Below are positions 16,186-24,595 of a stretch of 64,000 nucleotides of DNA, in pieces; within the stretch, counting starts at the first letter, position 1; each line of letters begins with the position of its first letter. Source of the stretch: Actinospineispora eucalypti. GTDB taxonomy: Bacteria > Actinomycetota > Actinomycetes > Mycobacteriales > Pseudonocardiaceae. The position numbers were made by a program, and so were the translations under genes. The notes beneath the pieces were generated by a model that had not been told where the DNA came from, did not search any database, and worked only from the letters and a program-made list of their open reading frames with translations. Where the stretch lies: NCBI GenBank assembly GCA_014208095.1, contig JACHMT010000007.1, forward strand, positions 1 to 64,000. The letters run 5' to 3'.

Positions 16186-18216
16186 TTAGCGGCGGGTGTC
16201 CGGGCGCCGGGCCTCGGTGGGGCGGGTGCGTGGTCTCGCCGTGGCGCCGCTCGCCGGTGGCGCGGGCGGTGGCCGATGCCCGGCCCGGCCAGGCCGCGGG
16301 TAGCCCGGTGGCCGCCCGGCCGGGGCCGCCGTGCCGGCCGGGCCGGACGGCCCCGGAGTGGCAGCGGCGGGGCCGCGCCGCTGGGCACGTTGCTGGGCCT
16401 GGTGCTGCTCGCGCTGGCGCTGGGCGACCTCGTGCCACGTACGCGCCGTCGTGGCGGGCGCACGGTCCTCGCCGCGCGTGGCCGGTCCGGCCGGGGTGCT
16501 GGCGGGCCGGGTGGGGCCGGCGGGGTGTCCGGGCGGGCGGGTCGCCGGCTTACCCGGGCCGGTTGGTCGCTGGCCCGGGGGTGCCGGGGGGCTGGTGCGC
16601 CACACAGGGACCGGCCGCCGCGGGGTGCCGGCCCCGCCCGCCGGGCTCACGGTGGGACCGTGCCGATCGGCTGGCCCGGTGGGCCGTGGCCCCACCCGCG
16701 GCCCGCGCGGTCCCCCGGGACCGGTCGGCCCGCCGCCGGCACCACCGCCATCGCGGCGGCCACCCCGGCCACGGTGGCGGCCGGGGTCTCGGGGGTCCTG
16801 GGAGAGGCGGGGGCCGTTGATGCGCCAGCGCCGGTCCCGGCCGGCGGTGGCGGCGGCCTTGACCACGCCGAGGGTCTTGACCGCCATCCAGGTCTTGACC
16901 ACCGAGGAGAGCAGCGACCCGCCGCGCCCGCCGCCCTGGGCCTGGGACAGTGCCCAGAACGGCAACTTGACCATGATCCACATGGCGGCCAGCAGCAGGA
17001 ACGGCATCATGGCCCGCGCTTCGGCCGGCGCCATGCCGAACGGCACCACCCCGGGCGCGAAGAACAACCGCAACGACAACGCCAGCGTGAGCGCCTGGCC
17101 GGCCTGGGCCACCAGCAGCGCGCCCAGCGCCCGCCACCACTGCCGCGCCAGCGGCTCGGTGTGCGGGAGGGCGTGGCAGGCCAGCGCCAGCGGCGCGGTG
17201 ACGGTGATCAGGGACAGCAGCGCCAGGCGCACCACGTAGCCGATCAGCAGCCCGGCCAGCAGCACCACGAACGCCGCCACCACGAAGATCAGCCACACGC
17301 CCTCCGCGTCCAGGGCGTTGCGGATGATCACGCGCATGCTGTCCGCCGCCGCACGCGCGTCGAGTTGCCCGAGCAGCGCCGTCGCCACCGCGTTGGCCAG
17401 GGCGGTGGCCTGCCCGATCAGCCACAACGACAGGTGCACCGCGACGAACCCCACCAGCAGCCGCGGCAGCATCTGCCGGGGCGTGTACCGGTTCTGCAAG
17501 GTCTCGAACGCCCCGGCGATCAGGAACGACGCCATCACCAGCAGCCCGTACAACGACACGGCGATGGTGCGGCTGGTCTGCCACAGATCGACCACCGCCG
17601 GTACTCGTGCCGGATCGGGTGTGGACAGCAGCGTGTTGCCGAGCATCGACAGCATCGGATCCAGCCCGGACAACACCACGTTGCGCGCGATCCAGTCCCC
17701 GGCGTCGTCCATCAGCCCGCCCAGCGGCCCCCGGTCCTCACTGCTGGTAGTCGCCCCGGAACCGCCTTGACCAGGCGGCGGGCCGCTCGGAGCGGGCGCG
17801 GGCGGGGGTGTTGGGGACGGCGGCGCGGGCTGGGCCGGCGCCGGGCCGGCGAGCTGGGCGCGGGCGGGCGCCGGGGTGGCCGCTCCCAAGCCGCGGGCCG
17901 TGGCCACGGTGCTGAACGTGGCCACGGCCGCGGCGGGGGACGTGGCCAGCGCATAGGCGGTGCGCGTGGCCACACAAGTGGTGGCGGTCACAGTAGGCGC
18001 GGTGGCCATTGATCGCAGCGTGGAGGCCACACCGGCCGTACCGAGGAACGCCACCAGCGCCGCGGCGGCCACCACCAGCACGGCCACCGCGCACGCCGGC
18101 CGGCCGCGGCCCCGCTTGGCCGCCGGGCGCCCGCGTGCGGGGCCAGAGCTGGCGGGGGTGCCGGTCGCGGGGTGGGGCCGGAACTCGCCGGCACGATCGC
18201 GAAGGCGGGGGGTCAT
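16186..18216 (-). CDS. TrbL/VirB6-like polytopic channel protein
   Basis: The 676-residue protein has an N-terminal membrane anchor (CAVAVLVVAAAALVAFLGTAG), a Pro-rich extracytoplasmic segment, then about five further membrane segments between residues 200 and 430, for example YGLLVMASFLIAGAF and MMPFLLLAAMWIMVKLPFWA. A long Pro/Arg/Gly-rich cytoplasmic tail follows. TrbL/VirB6 proteins form the inner-membrane pore of the conjugation channel. It overlaps the pilin-like gene by ATGA and is followed 69 bases later by the PrgI gene. The family call rests on topology and position. Confidence 0.7.
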   Translation of the reverse strand: MTPRLRDRAGEFRPHPATGTPASSGPARGRPAAKRGRGRPACAVAVLVVAAAALVAFLGTAGVASTLRSMATAPTVTATTCVATRTAYALATSPAAAVATFSTVATARGLGAATPAPARAQLAGPAPAQPAPPSPTPPPAPAPSGPPPGQGGSGATTSSEDRGPLGGLMDDAGDWIARNVVLSGLDPMLSMLGNTLLSTPDPARVPAVVDLWQTSRTIAVSLYGLLVMASFLIAGAFETLQNRYTPRQMLPRLLVGFVAVHLSLWLIGQATALANAVATALLGQLDARAAADSMRVIIRNALDAEGVWLIFVVAAFVVLLAGLLIGYVVRLALLSLITVTAPLALACHALPHTEPLARQWWRALGALLVAQAGQALTLALSLRLFFAPGVVPFGMAPAEARAMMPFLLLAAMWIMVKLPFWALSQAQGGGRGGSLLSSVVKTWMAVKTLGVVKAAATAGRDRRWRINGPRLSQDPRDPGRHRGRGGRRDGGGAGGGPTGPGGPRGPRVGPRPTGPADRHGPTVSPAGGAGTPRRPVPVWRTSPPAPPGQRPTGPGKPATRPPGHPAGPTRPASTPAGPATRGEDRAPATTARTWHEVAQRQREQHQAQQRAQRRGPAAATPGPSGPAGTAAPAGRPPGYPRPGRAGHRPPPAPPASGATARPRTRPTEARRPDTRR

Positions 18217-18983
18217 GCGGCTGGCCCCGCGCCGCCGGTGAGGGTTTGCAGCACGCCGACCACCGCGGGGGCGAGCATCACCCCGATGAACCCCAACACG
18301 CCGGCCTTGATCGCGGCCTTGCCCTTCTCCACTTCGTCGGCTTCGCCGCGCGCGGCCAGCAGCCGCAGGAACCCCACCGACAGGAAGAAGATCGTCACGG
18401 TGCCGAGCAGGGAGACCGCCAGGTTGCGGGCGTTGTCCAGGAACTGGTTGAGGCTGATCCCCGACGCCCCGTCACCCGGGGCGGCTAACACGTCCGCCGC
18501 CGGGGTGGGCGGAAACCCGACCAGCGCGGCGAGCACTGGAGCGGGGACGCCGCCGGCCCCGCCGTGCGGGCCCACCAGGTGGCCCAACCCCGCCATCAGC
18601 ACCACTACTGACACCAGCGCCGAGACCAACACGGAGGCCAGCGCGGCGCATGTGCGCGCGGCGACGCGCGCGACCCCGGCCGCCCGACCGCGCGTGCCGG
18701 CCGCCGCTGCGTGACCGTCGCCGGTGGGGCGGCCGGAGTCGTCCGGGGCGCTGGTGGCCACCGGTGCCGGTGGTGTCACCGGGGATTGCGTGGCCACCGT
18801 TTCCAGGGGGTTCGGTGTGGCCATCACCGGCGGTGCGGCCGGTGTTGTGGCCGGGGCGGGTTGTGAGTCGAGCCGCGGCCAACCGTTGAGTGCGCAAGTG
18901 TTGTCCGGCCACCGGGGGGCCGGGGTGGCCGAAGTGCCGTGACCGCTACTTATGTCCCCCGGCCGCGGGTGTCCGCTGCTCAT
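18213..18983 (-). CDS. Pilin-like (TrbC/VirB2-type) membrane protein
   Basis: The 256-residue protein has a Pro/Ala-rich N-terminus, a membrane segment near residue 120 (LASVLVSALVSVVVLMAGLG), and a C-terminal pair of hydrophobic helices (LAVSLLGTVTIFFLSVGFL and AGVLGFIGVMLAPAVVGVL) split by a charged loop (RGEADEVEKGK). That hairpin resembles TrbC/VirB2 pilins. The ATG was chosen because it overlaps the upstream stop as ATGA; an upstream extension of the open frame is a shadow of the preceding gene. Confidence 0.6.
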   Translation of the reverse strand: MSSGHPRPGDISSGHGTSATPAPRWPDNTCALNGWPRLDSQPAPATTPAAPPVMATPNPLETVATQSPVTPPAPVATSAPDDSGRPTGDGHAAAAGTRGRAAGVARVAARTCAALASVLVSALVSVVVLMAGLGHLVGPHGGAGGVPAPVLAALVGFPPTPAADVLAAPGDGASGISLNQFLDNARNLAVSLLGTVTIFFLSVGFLRLLAARGEADEVEKGKAAIKAGVLGFIGVMLAPAVVGVLQTLTGGAGPAA

Positions 18984-19720
18984 CGCCCGGTCTCCTTGCC
19001 CGCGCCCCGCCGGGGCCGCGCGCCCGTGCCGGACCGGCGCCCGGATGTCGCGTCGGTTGGCTGGCGGGTGGGGCGGCGCGCGGGTCGGCTCGCGCGGGCA
19101 CGCTGCGTGAGCGTGGGCGCGTTCTCCGGCGCGGCGGTGCCGTCCCGGCCGCTGGTGCTGGTGGTGGTGTCGCGCAGGGCGCGGGCGCCGCGGTAGGCGC
19201 TCATCAGCAGCAGCCACCGGATACGGGGGTCACGGGCGTCGTTGTGGTCGTGGCGGCGCAGCTCGGACAGGAATCCGCCCAGCGCGGCGGCCTCCAGCTC
19301 CGCGCGCAACTCCGGACGCTGGTGTGGGCGGCGGTGTGGTGGGCTGAGCGTGGCGACGATGCGCATCAGGTCGGGCAGCGCGACCGCGGCGGCGGCCACG
19401 GTCCAGGCGGCCTGGTCGGGGCTGCTGGTGCGGGCTTGGCGGACCAGGTAGGACCACACCGCCGCCCGGGAGGACGCGCACACCGCCGGGGAGGCCAGCA
19501 GCGCGCGCAGCCGGTCCAGCGGTACCGGGAGGTCCGGCAGGTCGGGGAACCGGCGCGGGTGCACAGCCAGCGGGTACGGGCCGGTGACCAGCCACCGGAA
19601 CGTGTTTTCCAGAGTGGCGAACACCCCCATTCCGGCGGCATTCGAGGAACCAGCTCGATTCTGGTCGCGGCGTCGGTTTTGGGGCCGGTTGTGGTGCTTT
19701 TCTTCCGGTGATGTGGCCAC
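18980..19720 (-). CDS. Hypothetical first gene of transfer operon
   Basis: The 246-residue soluble protein is not assigned to a family. It is helical in the middle (PVPLDRLRALLASPAVCASSR, then DQAAWTVAAAAVALPDLMRI) with basic ends. The GTG start has an excellent AAGGAG 8 bases upstream. It heads the overlapping transfer operon, directly downstream of the phased TGATGAC repeats, so it is probably an element-specific transfer protein. Confidence 0.6.
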   Translation of the reverse strand: MATSPEEKHHNRPQNRRRDQNRAGSSNAAGMGVFATLENTFRWLVTGPYPLAVHPRRFPDLPDLPVPLDRLRALLASPAVCASSRAAVWSYLVRQARTSSPDQAAWTVAAAAVALPDLMRIVATLSPPHRRPHQRPELRAELEAAALGGFLSELRRHDHNDARDPRIRWLLLMSAYRGARALRDTTTSTSGRDGTAAPENAPTLTQRARASRPARRPTRQPTDATSGRRSGTGARPRRGAGKETGR

Positions 19721-19790
19721 GGGCGAGGCTCCTTAGCGATCGGCGAGCAAAGAGACGCGGGAACGTCGCGCACAGGACGCCATAAACGGG

Positions 19791-19820
19791 TCATCACGAA
19801 GTCATCACCAAGTCATCACC
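19791..19820 (-). repeat. Three phased TCATCAC repeats before transfer operon
   Basis: TCATCAC, the reverse complement of GTGATGA, occurs at 19791, 19802 and 19813, exactly 11 bases apart, 71-93 bases upstream of the minus-strand transfer operon. The same motif is arrayed at 19975-20080 and 24431-24470. The 11-base period places every copy on one face of the helix, as expected for cooperative protein binding. Confidence 0.65.
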
Positions 19821-20199
19821 TGGCCGCGGCGGAATAGCGCGCGCCGGGCGTGCGGTGAATTCACCCGCTCGGCGCAAACCGGGGCGCCGTCCGCCGGCGC
19901 CCGTCCGCCGGCGGCTGAGGCGAGAGCCGCGCAGTGGAAAGTCTTCCCTGGTCAGCCTCGCTTGGAGGCTGGGGTGATGACTCGGTGATGACGGACCTGA
20001 TGACTGGGTGATGACTCGGTGATGACTGAGTGATGACGCCCGGGGCCGGGTGACGACTTAGGTGATGACTCGGTGATGACCGTGCCCGTCTACAAAAGCT
20101 CACACATTCCGCGACACGCACCGGAACAGCGGGCCAAGAAAGAACGCGACCGGTGAGGAAACGCGCGGACCAGTTCATCTGTGCGAAAGGAATACTCCC
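19821..20199. promoter_or_regulatory. Divergent control region of transfer operons
   Basis: This gap of about 480 bases (19721-20199) separates the minus-strand type IV operon from the plus-strand coupling operon. It has no gene. It carries the phased TGATGAC arrays and, at 20190, a GAAAGGA ribosome site for the plus-strand gene. It probably holds both promoters and may hold an origin of transfer or replication. Confidence 0.5.
19975..20080 (+). repeat. Iteron-like array of TGATGAC repeats
   Basis: TGATGAC begins at 19975, 19986, 19998, 20009, 20020, 20031, 20063 and 20074, with a TGACGAC variant at 20051. Most spacings are 11 bases, with two of 12, and the spacers often read TCGG or TGAG. 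These are short iterons rather than CRISPR. They could bind the GntR protein or the replication-relaxation protein. Confidence 0.7.
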
Positions 20200-21783
20200 G
20201 TGAATGCACGCCTGTTTCCCGCCGCGATGGCACACGCCGCCGAATGGATTGCCGTCATTCCGCGCCCGGTTCTGTCGTCTTCTGCGCCCTCACCGCTGGG
20301 AGCACCGGTGGCATTGGCCGGCGGTGGGGATTGCGGCAGCGCGCCGGGTGGGCTGCTGGGCTGGTGGGGGTGCACCCTGACCGGCGCGTCCGAGCACCTG
20401 ATGACCGCCCTGTTGCGGCTGGGGGCGGTGGCGCCGCTGCTGGTCGCGGTCACGGCGGCCATCAGCGTGGCGGTGTGGGTGCTGCGGGCGTTCGCCACGA
20501 TGGGCGCCGCGCAGGGCGCGGTGTGGTTGGAAATCACCCCGCCGAAAACCCTGCCGGCCGGCGCGGGGTTGGCGCTGTGGCGGGTGCTGGCCGGGGTGTT
20601 GGGCCGCGCGCGCGGCACCTGGCTGTGGGGGCGCCCGGCCCTGTCCGTCGAGTGGTTCGCCGACCCGGGCGGGGTGCGGGCCGGGGTGTGGCTGCCCGCC
20701 GGTATCCGCCCCGGGCCGGTCGCGGACGCGCTGGAACGCGCGTGTCCGGGGGCGCGGGTGCGCCCGACGCACCCGCCGGTGTGGTGGCGCTACCCGTCAC
20801 GCTGCGTGGAACTCGCCCCCGCGGCCGGCCCGTGGACCCCGCTCATCGACCCCGCGACCGCCCGCCGCGCGGCGGGTCAGGTCGGAGGCAGTGAGGCGGC
20901 CGAGGAACCGTTGCGGGCGCTGCTGGGTGCGCTGGCCGGGCTGCGCCCCGGTGAACAAGCCGCCGTGCAGCTCGTCGTGTCCCACCACCGCACCGGGGGT
21001 GCCGGCGGCGGGGTGGCCGGGTTGTTGCGCGGGGCCACCCCGGCCCTGCTCGGCGGGGTGACCGGTGCCGTGGCCGCCGGGGTGCTCGCGGTGCTGGACC
21101 TGTTCAGCTCCAGCAGCCGCCCGACCCGGCGACGCGCCCGCGGCCAGCGGACCGGCGGGGCGTCCGCCGGTGACCCGGTGCGGGCGGCGGCGGCGAAAGC
21201 CGCGGACGCGAAACGGGCGGCCGGGCCGCACCTGCGCGTCACCCTGCGCGTAGCCGCCACCGTGCCCATGCCAACCGGGTGGCGGGCTGAGCGTGCCCGC
21301 GCCGGGGACCTCACCGCCGGTTTCGACCTGGTGACCGACACGGAGCTACGGCCGGTGTGGCGGCGGCTGGCGGTGGCGGAACTCCTGGTGCTGCACGGCC
21401 ACGGCCGCCGCCCCTTCCACGCGACGCTGCCCGAGCTGGCCGCGCTGTGGCACCTACCCACAACACCGGGCCGCTTCGGCCTCACCGCGGCCACCACCCG
21501 CTTCCACGACCCCGGCCGTGGTGTCTCCACCGGCCCCGACACCAGCCCCACCACCGGCGCCGGTGACACCGATGCCCGGCCGCGGCGGCAGGCACCACCG
21601 CCCCGCCCCAACGGCCAACAGGGCGGCGAGCAGGGCGGCGAACCCGGACACCACGGCCGGCCGCCGGCCGGGCTGGCGCGGCCGGTCCCGACCCGGCCAC
21701 CGAACCGACCCGCGCACCACGGCCACCCGAGCGACCCCGGCCGGCCGGCCCGGGTCCGCGACCCTCGCCGGGGCTGGTCATGA
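20200..21783 (+). CDS. Membrane-anchored conjugation accessory protein
   Basis: The 527-residue protein has an N-terminal hydrophobic region with at least one clear membrane segment (residues about 70-100, LLRLGAVAPLLVAVTAAISVAVWVL), then a cytoplasmic part with LSVEWFADPGGVRAGVWLP and ELAPAAGPWTPLIDP, and a Pro/Arg/Gly-rich tail. It sits directly before the coupling ATPase with ATGA overlap. Paired genes like this occur in actinobacterial type IV ICEs. GTG start with AAAGGA upstream. Role inferred: membrane partner of the ATPase. Confidence 0.6.
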   Translation: MNARLFPAAMAHAAEWIAVIPRPVLSSSAPSPLGAPVALAGGGDCGSAPGGLLGWWGCTLTGASEHLMTALLRLGAVAPLLVAVTAAISVAVWVLRAFATMGAAQGAVWLEITPPKTLPAGAGLALWRVLAGVLGRARGTWLWGRPALSVEWFADPGGVRAGVWLPAGIRPGPVADALERACPGARVRPTHPPVWWRYPSRCVELAPAAGPWTPLIDPATARRAAGQVGGSEAAEEPLRALLGALAGLRPGEQAAVQLVVSHHRTGGAGGGVAGLLRGATPALLGGVTGAVAAGVLAVLDLFSSSSRPTRRRARGQRTGGASAGDPVRAAAAKAADAKRAAGPHLRVTLRVAATVPMPTGWRAERARAGDLTAGFDLVTDTELRPVWRRLAVAELLVLHGHGRRPFHATLPELAALWHLPTTPGRFGLTAATTRFHDPGRGVSTGPDTSPTTGAGDTDARPRRQAPPPRPNGQQGGEQGGEPGHHGRPPAGLARPVPTRPPNRPAHHGHPSDPGRPARVRDPRRGWS

Positions 21784-23249
21784 CCCCGCCACCGGCCCAC
21801 CAGCACCGGGAGGGGCGGCGGTGGGTGGACCTGGCCCGGCCCCTGCCCTCCGCGCTCGCCGTGGCCACCGGTGGACACCGGCTGCTGCTGGCCTCCCCAC
21901 ACGACCCCCGCCGGATGCAACGCCGCTTGTTGGGGCGGGCGAACGCCGGCCGCGCGGTGCTGGTCTACCTCGAGGTACCGGACGGCCGCTACCACCTGCA
22001 CGTCATCGGGCAGACCGGCGCCGGGAAATCCTGGTGGCTGACCCAATACGTGATCGGTGAGGTACTCGCCGGGCGGGGTGTCGCCCTGATCGATCCACAG
22101 GGCGACCTGGTGCGCGCGGTGCTCGACCGGCTGCCCGCGTGGGCGGGTGACCGGCTGGTGCTGCTGGACCCTGACGAACGACTCGCCCCACCCGCCTACA
22201 ACCCCCTCGCTCCGGCCGTCACCGTCGCCGGTGGCGACGGCGCCGAGCTGGCGCGGGAGTGGGCCGCGGAAAACCTGGCCGGCACCATGCGCGCGCTCTA
22301 CAGCGCCTCCTGGGGTCCCCGTATGGACGGGTTCCTGCGGGCAAGCTGCCTGACCCTCGCCCGCCGCCCGGACTCCACCGTGCCGGACATCGCGACGTTC
22401 CTCACCGATGACGTGTTCCGCCGCACGGTGGTGGCGCGGCACGGCACCCCGGACGGCCTGGGGAATGTGTGGGCCGAGTTCGACGCGCTCACCCCCGCCG
22501 CCCGCGCGGGCATGACGGCCCCGTTGGTGGATCGGCTGCGCGCGGTGATGTCGCGGCGGTTCGCCCGCGAGCTGCTCGCCGGCACGCGTTCCACCTTCGA
22601 CCTGGGCCAGATCCTGGACGGCGGAATCCTGCTCGCCCGCCTCCCGAAAGGCGAGATCGGCGAAGAAACGTCCCGGCTGGTGTCCGGGCTGCTGCTGGCC
22701 GGGCTCTGGGGCGAGACCACCCGCCGTTCCCAGCAACCCATCGACCAGCGGTTGGACGCCACGATCCTGGTCGACGAGGCACACAACGCGCTCACCCTGC
22801 CCATCAAGATCGATTACGCCCTGGCCGAGTCCCGGGGCTACCGGGTGTCGTGGGTGCTCGGGCACCAACACCGGGATCAGCTCACCGACCCGATGGCCCA
22901 CGCACTGGACACCAACGCTCGCAACAAGATGGCGTTCACCGTGTCCCCACGGGACGCGCGTGCGTTGGTCCGCCACTACGGCGACCACTTCGCCGAAGAA
23001 GACCTCTCGGAGCGGCCCGGGTTCCAGATCAGCGCCCGGACCGTGGCCAGCGGCCACGACCAGCCCGGCTACACCCTCGACACCCTCCCACTGGACCCCC
23101 CGATCCCCGGGAGGGCCCAGCACCTACGCGCCCGCGCCCGCGCGCGGGTCGGCCTCCCGCACGCCGCCCGGAAATCCGAGAGCGGCCAGCGCGGTATCGC
23201 GGCCACCCCGTACGGGGCATGGCTGTTCGGCTCCGAGCGCGTGTCATGA
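21780..23249 (+). CDS. TraG/VirD4-like coupling ATPase
   Basis: The 489-residue protein resembles type IV coupling proteins, which bring the DNA-protein complex to the channel. Walker A is GQTGAGKS at about residues 77-84, followed by ALIDPQGDLV. Walker B is ATILVDEAHNAL, and a later VSWVLGHQHRDQL is consistent with a sensor motif. It has no membrane segment of its own; the overlapping upstream gene probably supplies the anchor. It could alternatively be a VirB4/HerA-type helicase. The plus-strand operon begins at the phased repeats. Confidence 0.8.
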   Translation: MTPPPAHQHREGRRWVDLARPLPSALAVATGGHRLLLASPHDPRRMQRRLLGRANAGRAVLVYLEVPDGRYHLHVIGQTGAGKSWWLTQYVIGEVLAGRGVALIDPQGDLVRAVLDRLPAWAGDRLVLLDPDERLAPPAYNPLAPAVTVAGGDGAELAREWAAENLAGTMRALYSASWGPRMDGFLRASCLTLARRPDSTVPDIATFLTDDVFRRTVVARHGTPDGLGNVWAEFDALTPAARAGMTAPLVDRLRAVMSRRFARELLAGTRSTFDLGQILDGGILLARLPKGEIGEETSRLVSGLLLAGLWGETTRRSQQPIDQRLDATILVDEAHNALTLPIKIDYALAESRGYRVSWVLGHQHRDQLTDPMAHALDTNARNKMAFTVSPRDARALVRHYGDHFAEEDLSERPGFQISARTVASGHDQPGYTLDTLPLDPPIPGRAQHLRARARARVGLPHAARKSESGQRGIAATPYGAWLFGSERVS

Positions 23250-23331
23250 CCGCCGCCAACCGGCCGCCGGCTATCGAGCCGAGCCACCCGCCCTAGCCAC
23301 CCGCGCACCCATCGCGATCCGCCACGCCCCT

Positions 23332-23350
23332 TTGTTGATCACTTAGTTGA
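23332..23350. promoter_or_regulatory. Repeated TTGATCACT motif, copy 1
   Basis: TTGTTGATCACTTAGTTGA lies just before the ribosome site of the gene at 23362. A close relative (GTGTTGACCACTCTGTTGATC) is at 24393-24412, upstream of the replication-relaxation gene. It may be a second operator type of the element. Confidence 0.3.
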
Positions 23351-23361
23351 AAGGCACCGAC

Positions 23362-24351
23362 ATGACCAGCTCGCACCCGTTCCCGAACCCTGAGCCGCGT
23401 CCCCGTGGGCGGGCCGCCGCCGAAGCAGCCGCCCGCCGCCGCGCCCTGCGCCGCGCCGCGCGCATCGCCCGGCGCGCACGCCGGATCGAGCGCGCCGAAC
23501 AGCGCGAGCACCAGCACGCCTGCCCGCCGCAATGGACTCCGCAACAGCACGCGGAAGCCGCCCGCCGCCACGAACGCCACCGCATGATCATGTTCGGGGT
23601 GCTGTTCCTGCTGTGGACCGGGTCCACCATCGTGGCCTTGGCCTACGTGGTCACCGCCCGCCACCAGGCGACCGGCCACACGGAGCCCCCCACCCCGACC
23701 AGCACGGCGGCCAGCACCCTGACGGGCACCGCCAGGGTGGCGGTGGTGCGGCCGGTCGCGTTCACCACCGAGCTGCCGGCCCACACCCCGGCCCACACGG
23801 GCACGGCGCCCGCGCCGGGCACCTGGGCGGCGATCCGTCCGGGCAACGACGACACGCGCGGCTGCCGCGTCGCGTCCGCCTCGGCCGAGCGGGAGCCGGG
23901 TGGGCTGGTGGTCCGTACCGGGCCGCTCGACATCAGCATCGGCGACCGCGACACCCACCGCGACCGCGACAACGGCCGGTGTGTCAACCAGACCAACACC
24001 CGCGACCGGGACCGCGACCGCGACGACGACAAGGACCGCGACCGGGACCGGGCGAAGGACCGGGGGCGGTGCGTATGCGTGATCCCCGGCCACCGCACCG
24101 ACCGAGACCCGGCCGACTGGGACGAACGCGACCGGGGCGGCTGGGACCGGCCGTGGAACCGGGACTACCCGCGCTCGTCCTGGCCTGGCCCCGGCGGCTG
24201 GGACCGGTCGGGGTACGAGCGGCCCGGCAACCCGGGCACGGGCCGGCCGGGTGAGGAGGTCTGCCGCTCCTACCCGCCCAGGGTCCACCCGGACGTACCG
24301 AACGGCGGCACCGTGTGCTCCAACCCCGACCGGCCCTCCGGTCGCTGGTAA
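23362..24351 (+). CDS. Single-TM protein with Asp/Arg-rich tail
   Basis: The 329-residue protein has a basic N-terminus rich in Arg and Ala, one membrane segment (about residues 79-99, MIMFGVLFLLWTGSTIVALAYVV), a Thr/Pro-rich stalk and a C-terminal region dominated by alternating Asp-Arg repeats (about residues 200-260) with several Cys residues. No family is recognised. The ATG has GAAAGG 7 bases upstream; an upstream TTG in frame is less likely. It is probably an element-encoded envelope protein linked to transfer. Confidence 0.55.
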   Translation: MTSSHPFPNPEPRPRGRAAAEAAARRRALRRAARIARRARRIERAEQREHQHACPPQWTPQQHAEAARRHERHRMIMFGVLFLLWTGSTIVALAYVVTARHQATGHTEPPTPTSTAASTLTGTARVAVVRPVAFTTELPAHTPAHTGTAPAPGTWAAIRPGNDDTRGCRVASASAEREPGGLVVRTGPLDISIGDRDTHRDRDNGRCVNQTNTRDRDRDRDDDKDRDRDRAKDRGRCVCVIPGHRTDRDPADWDERDRGGWDRPWNRDYPRSSWPGPGGWDRSGYERPGNPGTGRPGEEVCRSYPPRVHPDVPNGGTVCSNPDRPSGRW

Positions 24352-24392
24352 CCCACTCGCCCGCGCACCGAGTTCGGCCACGGCGGCGCACC

Positions 24393-24413
24393 GTGTTGAC
24401 CACTCTGTTGATC
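24393..24413. promoter_or_regulatory. Repeated TTGACCACT motif, copy 2
   Basis: This is the second copy of the motif seen at 23332-23350. It lies 18 bases before the phased TGATGAC array that precedes the replication-relaxation gene. Confidence 0.3.
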
Positions 24414-24430
24414 ATGCCCAGGTCCTGGAG

Positions 24431-24470
24431 TGATGACTCGGTGATGACGTCGTGATGACTCGGTGATGAC
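24431..24470 (+). repeat. Four phased TGATGAC repeats
   Basis: TGATGAC begins at 24431, 24442, 24453 and 24464, each exactly 11 bases after the last. The array lies 126 bases upstream of the replication-relaxation gene, inside a 244-base intergenic region. It has the same motif and period as the arrays in the transfer-operon control region. Confidence 0.7.
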
Positions 24471-24595
24471 GGTTCAACCGGTGCGGCCGTCACCGCGGCG
24501 ATGGCCCGGCAACGGGTCGTCAGCTCGAATGCCGCGGTGACCGCCGCAACCCGTACCCCCTTGTTTGCCCAGGTCAACCACCAGGAGACGTTCCG

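Noticed and set aside
15340..18012. 890-codon open frame on the plus strand opposite the channel genes
   Set aside because: It mirrors the GC-rich minus-strand genes, which carry overlapping starts and recognisable topology. The plus frame is Gly/Arg/Gln-rich with no domain.
19975..20080. Possible CRISPR array
   Set aside because: Repeat units are 7 bases with spacers of 4-5 bases and no cas genes; these are operator or iteron repeats.
20877..23123. 748-codon minus frame opposite the coupling ATPase operon
   Set aside because: It is the antisense shadow of two genes with Walker motifs and coupled starts.
23532..24254. 240-codon frame inside the Asp/Arg-rich membrane protein gene
   Set aside because: It overlaps fully with a better supported frame that has a ribosome site and a membrane segment.
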